DNA from: CAVXHV01 sp963761445
Lineage (GTDB): Bacteria; Planctomycetota; Planctomycetia; Isosphaerales; Isosphaeraceae
Direction: 5' to 3'
Assembly (NCBI GenBank): GCA_963761445.1
Contig: CAVXHV010000005.1
Location: 806,001-870,000, forward strand
Length of the DNA: 64,000 nucleotides
The notes beneath the pieces were generated by a model that did no database searches, was not told the origin of the DNA, and saw nothing but the letters and a program-made list of their open reading frames with translations. The translations under genes and the position numbers were made by a program. Positions 59,514-64,000 of this stretch are shown here, piece after piece. Position 1 is the stretch's first letter, and each line of letters opens with the position of its first letter.

Positions 59514-59783
59514 GCTTGGGCGTTCGTGCGACCGACGAATAGGCCGGCGGGGCGAAAAGTGGCTCTCTTGGATTCGTCGGCTTGGGCGTTCGTGCGACCG
59601 ACGAATAGGCCGGGAGGGCGAAAAGTGGCTGTCTTGGATCCTGGCGGGGCGAAAAGTGGCTGTCTTGGATCCTGTGGGATCCTTGGATCCCGGATCCCAC
59701 CGACGAATAGGCCGGGGGGGCGAAAAGTGGCTGTCTTGGATCCCGTTGCATCCCCCGGCGGAAGGTGGGTGTCTCACATCCCC
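59514..59783 (+). repeat. REP-like repeat array upstream of the transposase
   Basis: Two full units of about 63 bases (from 59514 and 59579) and one nearly full unit (from about 59699) contain CGACGAATAGGCCGG, then GGGCGAAAAGTGGCT, then TCTTGGATCC. A tail-only unit lies at 59643-59672. The full units start CGTTCGTGCGACCGACGAAT, which can form a hairpin (TTCGT with ACGAA). A last, more diverged tail (GGTGGGTGTCTCACATCCC) overlaps the transposase start. Confidence 0.85.
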
Positions 59784-61237
59784 GGGGCCAGATCGTCGTT
59801 GAAGATATGGTCGGCGTTTATCACTGCATCGCCCGATGCGTCCGTCGGGCCTTCCTCTGTGGCATCGACCCTTACACCGGGCAGGACTACAGTCACCGCG
59901 AAGAGTGGATTCTCGATCGCCTCCGTGATTTGGCAGGGCTGTTCGCCATCGAGGTCTGTGGCTATTCCGTGATGAGCAACCATCTTCATCTCGTGCTCCG
60001 CAATCGGCTGGACATCGCCGAGCAATGGTCGGCCGACGAGATCGCCCTGCGATGGTGCAAAGTTTTCCCGCCTCGCGACGATGCCACCGGTGAGCCCGTC
60101 GAGCCCGGCGAACACGACCTGGCTATGCTCACGGCGAACCCCGATAGGCTGGTGGAAGTGCGCAAGCGCCTCGCCAACTTGTCATGGTTCATGAGGTGCT
60201 TGTGCGAGAAGATCGCCCGAGCCGCCAATCACGAGGATGGTTCCAGCGGACGATTCTGGGCCGGCCGCTTCAAATCGATGGCATTGCTCGATGAAGCGGC
60301 GATCTTGGCGTGCAGCGTTTACGTCGACCTTAACCCAATCCGGGCCGGACTCGCGACGACGCCGGAGGAATCGGCATACACCTCGGGCCGCGACCGGATC
60401 CAGAGCTTGCTACAGACCTCGACCAGATTGACTTCAAAGGATGTAAACAGCCCGCTCAAGACCTGCGAGCGCCCCAACGCCTGGCTCTGTGAGCTGACGT
60501 TGCAAGAGACGGCAACCGAGCCCGCATCTGCGACCGGCGTCGGTGCTGCGTCTCGACGGCGGGAATCGGCATCAGAAGCCGGGCCAGTCGCGATCACCGT
60601 CGCGGACGCGGTCGGCGCCTCCCAGCCTTCCGCGGAGTCCGGTCCAACCTCTGACGTCGCCGCCCCGGTCGCGGCTCCGCCGCGTCTGCATGCGAGGGCG
60701 TCCGACCAGGGGTTTCTGCCGATCGAAGCCGAGCACTATGTCATGCTGCTGGATTGGACGGGGCGGGAACTCCGCGCGGACAAGCGCGGCGCGATTCCCG
60801 ACCACCTGGCCCCGATCGTGGAGCGGCTGGGGCTCGATCGATCGAACTGGGTGGAAACCGTGCGCTGCTTCGGTCGACTATTCAAGCAGGCGGCGGGCCG
60901 ATCGAGCTCACTCGTCGATGCCGCGGCACGCCGCTCGCGGCGGTGGTTCCAGGGCAAGGCGGCCGCTCGAATCGCCTTTATCTCGGCCTCGGGCTCGACA
61001 CCGAGCCCTAAACAGAAATCTCTACGACACCGTCGCTCGAAGAGCGCGGCCGGCTTGCGCACTGCCCTCGTCACCTGGCGCCGTGCCGACAGGACAGGAC
61101 GAACCGTTCCACGTCTCACGTCAGGTGACCACGCCCATACGATGGTCATCTTGAAAAGCTCGGTCTCATACCGCCTCGGGCTCCGAGAGCAGGCGCGCTG
61201 GCCCGTTGGTCCGACCGACGGGTTCATGGGTGTCTGA
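59765..61237 (+). CDS. HUH-type (Y1/REP-associated-like) transposase
   Basis: The N-terminal half shows VGVYHCIARCVRRAFLCG, GLFAIEVCGYSVMSNHLHLV with the HUH metal site HLH at 73-75, WFMRCLCEKIARAAN and SSGRFWAGRFKSMALLDE, then CSVYVDLNPIRAGLATTPEE, the plan of Y1-type transposases and RAYTs. The C-terminal half has a low-complexity linker and the HTVRxFGRLFKQAAG-like end (ETVRCFGRLFKQAAGRSSSL). The GTG at 59765 is taken as start because HPRGQIVVEDMVGVYHC resembles the family start; ATG 59807 is the alternative. Related REP-like repeats flank both sides, and the last codons lie in the 3' repeat. It may mobilise these repeats as single-stranded DNA. Confidence 0.85.
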   Translation: MGVSHPRGQIVVEDMVGVYHCIARCVRRAFLCGIDPYTGQDYSHREEWILDRLRDLAGLFAIEVCGYSVMSNHLHLVLRNRLDIAEQWSADEIALRWCKVFPPRDDATGEPVEPGEHDLAMLTANPDRLVEVRKRLANLSWFMRCLCEKIARAANHEDGSSGRFWAGRFKSMALLDEAAILACSVYVDLNPIRAGLATTPEESAYTSGRDRIQSLLQTSTRLTSKDVNSPLKTCERPNAWLCELTLQETATEPASATGVGAASRRRESASEAGPVAITVADAVGASQPSAESGPTSDVAAPVAAPPRLHARASDQGFLPIEAEHYVMLLDWTGRELRADKRGAIPDHLAPIVERLGLDRSNWVETVRCFGRLFKQAAGRSSSLVDAAARRSRRWFQGKAAARIAFISASGSTPSPKQKSLRHRRSKSAAGLRTALVTWRRADRTGRTVPRLTSGDHAHTMVILKSSVSYRLGLREQARWPVGPTDGFMGV

Positions 61238-62644
61238 ATCCCGGTGTCTGAATCCCTGGCCCGTTGGTCCGACCGACGGGTTCATGGGTGTCTGAATCCC
61301 CGTTGGTCCGACCGACGGGTTCATGGGTGTCTGAATCCCCTCGATCCCCGCTACCGGCTTGTCCAGAAGCCCTGCCAGCGATCGTAGTTGAGAGGGCTTA
61401 AGGCACTCCCAGATCGGCTGATCGAGCCTGGCGACATTTTGGGCGATCTCCTCCTTATGCTGCCGCTCCAACCTTAGGATCTCGTTTGCCGGTGCGGTCG
61501 CATATGGTATTAAGACGACCTTCCGAACTACCCGATGATATACCTCCAATCTGTTCGCGATCGCCACAGCGAGCTCGTTGCGTTGGGCCCTAGATAGATG
61601 CAAGCGGGCGGCGATCTCGGGGTCAAGCAACGCGTGCACGCCCCGCTGGCGCCAGAGTTCGATTTTCGCCTTCTCAAGCTGTTCCGGTCGCAGAACGGTT
61701 TCGAGAGCCATCTCTTCGACGTGGGCCACGATGCTCGCACGCACCCGCAGGCCGGCATCGGATAGCCGAACTTCCATCGCGCGAGTAGGGGGCAGCTTGC
61801 GTACCTCGTTCGAGTCGTCGTCATCTCTTGCCCCCGGTGGCGGCTCTACATCGCGAACTAGCCAGTAGCGTCTAACATTGCGAGCGAGTAAGTCGACATC
61901 CTCTAGCACACGCACCTGATCGGGGGCAAGGCCGGAGAACTTCTGATTGAGTTCCGGAGGGCGCGCCGCTGATACAGGCACGATGGGAGGGTATCCCAGG
62001 AGGATGGCAAAGAGTTCAGACGACCTGCGCTCCAGAACTTGCCACTGGTAAATCACGTTGTAGAACGCTTCGCGTGTGTACGCTGTCGCTGCGGGAATCT
62101 GTCCGTCCGGGTAATCGATTGGGATGATCGAGTCAGCGCCGGAGAGCTGCGGCGCCAATGGTTTGCTCGCCTGCGCCTTCCACCGCCTGACCTCGTTCGG
62201 ACGAAGCACGCCTTCGAGAACGATTGCTTCGGCGTGCGCGACCACCTTCGACTTTAGACGCTTCCACTCCTCGAGGTTGGGCGGCTTGGTCCCCGGCGCC
62301 AGTGCGTGCTTCAGGTAGAACTCCAACACCGCCCGCGCCGCTCGGTCGGCATGCTGCACAAGAGCGGGCGCACGCAGGGCATTGCCGATCGCTTCGCCGT
62401 CGTTCTTCAACATCGGCGGGAGCTGGGCGCTGACCGCCTGGCGATCGCCCGCCTCGATCGCCTCAATGAGTGCGTCAAAAAAATGTGAAACGTGGCCCTT
62501 TTTTAGTTGGTCCGCCTCCTCGCGAAGCCGCGTGACGGTGTCCGCAGCCGCGCTCGAATTCGTCTCTTTCGCCGGCACGTCATCCTGTTCGGCCTGCAAC
62601 GCTAGCACGAGAAGCGCATATTTGAAGACACTCAAGCCATGCAT
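61166..62644 (-). CDS. Secreted protein of unknown function with a repeat-derived C-terminus
   Basis: The ATG at 62644 follows a GGAGG site and starts a signal peptide (HGLSVFKYALLVLALQA). The mature part is helical and charged and has an internal duplication: HAEAIVLEGVLRPNEVRRWK and HVEEMALETVLRPEQLEKAK are equivalent. No known domain is recognised. After LAGLLDKPVAG the frame enters the 3' REP-like array in antisense and encodes GIQTPMNPSVGPT more than once, so the last 55 or so residues come from repeat insertion. It overlaps the end of the transposase gene tail to tail by 72 bases. Confidence 0.65.
   Translation of the reverse strand: MHGLSVFKYALLVLALQAEQDDVPAKETNSSAAADTVTRLREEADQLKKGHVSHFFDALIEAIEAGDRQAVSAQLPPMLKNDGEAIGNALRAPALVQHADRAARAVLEFYLKHALAPGTKPPNLEEWKRLKSKVVAHAEAIVLEGVLRPNEVRRWKAQASKPLAPQLSGADSIIPIDYPDGQIPAATAYTREAFYNVIYQWQVLERRSSELFAILLGYPPIVPVSAARPPELNQKFSGLAPDQVRVLEDVDLLARNVRRYWLVRDVEPPPGARDDDDSNEVRKLPPTRAMEVRLSDAGLRVRASIVAHVEEMALETVLRPEQLEKAKIELWRQRGVHALLDPEIAARLHLSRAQRNELAVAIANRLEVYHRVVRKVVLIPYATAPANEILRLERQHKEEIAQNVARLDQPIWECLKPSQLRSLAGLLDKPVAGIEGIQTPMNPSVGPTGIQTPMNPSVGPTGQGFRHRDSDTHEPVGRTNGPARLLSEPEAV
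61202..61340 (+). repeat. REP-like repeat array downstream of the transposase
   Basis: Three full units (from 61202, 61260 and 61301) read CCGTTGGTCCGACCGACGGG, then TTCATGGGTGTCTGAATCCC, and a tail-only copy (GGTGTCTGAATCCC) sits at 61243-61256. The first box is an imperfect palindrome, CCGTTGGTC-C-GACCGACGG, with one T/C mismatch. The order hairpin plus tail and the shared core GACCGACG with a GTGTCT...ATCC tail link it to the upstream array in the same orientation. Confidence 0.88.
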
Positions 62645-62784
62645 CAGCGTTCCTCCCCTCATCGGCGTTCCGCCGCGCAATGCGCGACAAATTTATGTCC
62701 GTTACGCCCGCCCGTGCCCACAGTGAAACAAGTGAAAGATTAGCTTCCGAGCAGGTGCCGAGCAACCGCAACCAAAGGACCAAT

Positions 62785-63185
62785 TTACGGAGGAAACCAG
62801 CGCACGACCGCCTCCGATTCACCTTCTCCAATTTCGAACGGTACGGACCGGACCTCCATCAGGCCTGCTTCGGCCGAGACGTGAACGCGATAGCGGCCGT
62901 GAGGCACGTTCGCGACCGTGAACTTGCCGGAGGGCTCAGCGCGAAACGTCGAGAGAATTCGCTCGGTTATCCCGTCGATGCGGACGAGGTTCAAAGTCCG
63001 GGCGGCGTATTCGTGCCCCGACGATAGAGCGGAGCCCGCTCTTTCGCCAGCACGTCGGCCGGGTATGGCCGCGTCGCGTAGATCGCCTCCAATGGGCGCC
63101 GCTGTTCGAGGCTTGCCGCACAGAAAGAAAGTGAAAGTCGACAACTCAAGAGTTTGAAGGCGCAATTTAAACGAGTGCCCACCAC
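62785..63185 (-). CDS. Small secreted protein with carboxypeptidase-regulatory-like domain (frameshifted)
   Basis: One frame begins near 63185 with a hydrophobic stretch (FKLLSCRLSLSFCAASLE) and PLEAIYATRPYPADVLAKER, with good codon bias. Near 63010, in GCCGCCCGG, the frame changes and continues RTLNLVRIDGITERILSTFR, SGKFTVANVPHGRYRVHVSA and SVPFEIGEGESEAVVRW, a transthyretin-like beta-sandwich pattern found in secreted proteins. It follows the direction of the neighbouring secreted protein gene and may be expressed with it. Function is unknown. Confidence 0.45.
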
Positions 63186-63236
63186 GATTGTCGAGTTGTT
63201 TGTAAGTTAAACATTAGTGAAGCATCAGCGCATCTT

Positions 63237-63938
63237 TTGATGGCATCGTCGCATGGGCGGCTCCCGCGACGGCCGGAGCATGTCTATCACCCGCTCGACC
63301 TCAGTCCTGTAGGCGTCCATGCCATCCTCCTGGTGTTACACTCCGTTAGTCCGGCCGGACAATATACCAAAAGCACGCCGGTGGAAGTCATCGGCCCCAA
63401 ATTGGGCCAACGTCCCCGACTCGGCGAGAAGGACATTACTCGCGCAGACCCTATTCCACCCGTCTTGAATGTAGATCCGCTGGCCTCCGGCTCGTTTGCA
63501 TCGGGCCAGGTAACGCTTACGGGCACCGCATACGACCGAGAGACCGGCCTTAAGTCGCTGCGCATCATCCTCACCGGTGAGACCGATCAGACAGTGAGCG
63601 TCGACGCCACCGGTCATTTCGCGGTCAGCTCGCAGCTTCCGGTCAACAGTTCCGCCGACGGTGTCCACAGCTTTACCGTTGTCGCAGAGGACCGGAGCGG
63701 CAACACGACGACGAGCAAGCCCGTATCATTCACCCTGGACACGAAAGCTTCGACAGTCCAGCTAAACTCACCTCCATCGGGTGAAACGCTCCAGACAAGC
63801 CCCCAGATCCGCGGAATCGCATCCGACGGGATACAGGGATCGGGAGTTATATGCGTAAGGCACCTCCCGGCCAACCACCGCTTCAATCGCCGATTCACGA
63901 AGCGGCAGGTAACGCTGCTCGGGTGTACGTTGAGATGA
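63237..63938 (+). CDS. Ig-like domain protein (frame uncertain at the end)
   Basis: The middle of this frame is a bacterial Ig-like repeat: LASGSFASGQVTLTGTAYDR, LKSLRIILTGETDQTVSVDA, GHFAVSSQLPVNSSADGVHS, FTVVAEDRSGNTTTSKPVSF and the start of a second unit, QLNSPPSGETLQTSPQIRGI. It is a likely piece of a larger exported protein. The first 60 codons lack a signal peptide and the last 30 look out of frame, so both ends are uncertain. Confidence 0.5.
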   Translation: MMASSHGRLPRRPEHVYHPLDLSPVGVHAILLVLHSVSPAGQYTKSTPVEVIGPKLGQRPRLGEKDITRADPIPPVLNVDPLASGSFASGQVTLTGTAYDRETGLKSLRIILTGETDQTVSVDATGHFAVSSQLPVNSSADGVHSFTVVAEDRSGNTTTSKPVSFTLDTKASTVQLNSPPSGETLQTSPQIRGIASDGIQGSGVICVRHLPANHRFNRRFTKRQVTLLGCTLR

Positions 63939-64000
63939 CCCTAAAGGCATTCGCCGAAAGAGATCGGGAAGAACAATTTGACAACATGATCACTGCCGCG
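63851..64000 (+). CDS. Open frame running off the window
   Basis: From the ATG at 63851 a frame stays open to the window end (MRKAPPGQPPLQSPIHEAAG, then VYVEMTLKAFAERDREEQFD). It could be a new gene with a GGGAG site four bases upstream, or the continuation of the Ig-like protein after a frame change. No family is recognised. Confidence 0.3.
   Translation, partial: MRKAPPGQPPLQSPIHEAAGNAARVYVEMTLKAFAERDREEQFDNMITAA

Noticed and set aside
59514..61340. Possible CRISPR arrays
   Set aside because: The repeats are separated by too little and too irregular sequence, units vary, some are tail-only, and no cas gene is near. REP-like repeats explain them better.

Overview
The window is high-GC bacterial DNA whose gene families point to a planctomycete, probably of the Isosphaeraceae/Gemmataceae type. 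The evidence is four large Ser/Thr protein kinases with N-terminal extensions, transmembrane segments and TPR or WD-like tails, an ECF sigma factor coupled to a kinase, a giant exported protein starting with a LEPRMML motif, NTIGG-type beta-helix repeats, and a multihaem cytochrome. No rRNA, CRISPR array or phage structural gene is visible.

Layout. 0-2 kb: three leftward membrane-protein genes divergent from uvrB (2.1-4.1 kb). 4.1-6.5 kb: a decayed stretch with a broken HigA-like antitoxin, a degenerate tRNA-Leu and the tail of a di-haem cytochrome gene. 6.5-13.6 kb: kinase 1, an intact RelE/HigB-HigA toxin-antitoxin pair with a dyad operator, and a leftward cytochrome / ECF sigma / kinase 2 operon with stop-start overlaps. 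14-21.6 kb: tatC, a cobA-hemD fusion, a small membrane protein, two hsp20 genes, a nested palindromic element, a BlaR1/BlaI-like pair and a DinB protein. 21.7-25.5 kb: valS, a bifunctional-nuclease-family gene with terminator, tRNA-Ser and tRNA-Leu. 25.8-30.1 kb: kinase 3 with WD-like and TPR-like tail. 30.4-47.5 kb: one giant gene of roughly 5,700 codons (beta-helix, LamG, PKD/Ig, an unusual 26-unit FDGD repeat, two metalloprotease domains), whose stop overlaps the start of kinase 4 (47.5-50.1 kb). 50.2-55.8 kb: BON protein, YiiX-like cysteine hydrolase, leucyl aminopeptidase, HAD phosphatase, sugar isomerase/epimerase. 55.8-59 kb: toxin-antitoxin debris, a DUF1963 protein and a cytochrome P450. 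59.2-62.6 kb: an HUH (Y1-type) transposase bracketed by two arrays of related REP-like repeats, with a decayed second copy upstream. 62.6-64 kb: secreted-protein fragments.

Many genes are open only if single-base frameshifts are assumed (tatC, cobA-hemD, the second hsp20, the M56 peptidase, valS, kinases 3 and 4, the giant gene, the DUF1963 gene). Several lie at short homopolymers and both insertions and deletions occur, while uvrB, kinases 1 and 2, pepA and the P450 are clean. I therefore treat most of them as probable assembly or read errors and give each gene its full reconstructed span. A few genes (HigA-like, DUF433, DUF3368) show substitutions or internal deletions that look like true decay.

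Functional theme: the window repeatedly pairs exported or redox proteins with membrane-anchored kinases through overlapping start and stop codons (cytochrome-sigma-kinase at 10-13.6 kb, cytochrome remnant-kinase at 6.5 kb, giant metalloprotease-kinase at 47.46 kb). This suggests envelope-sensing signalling units.
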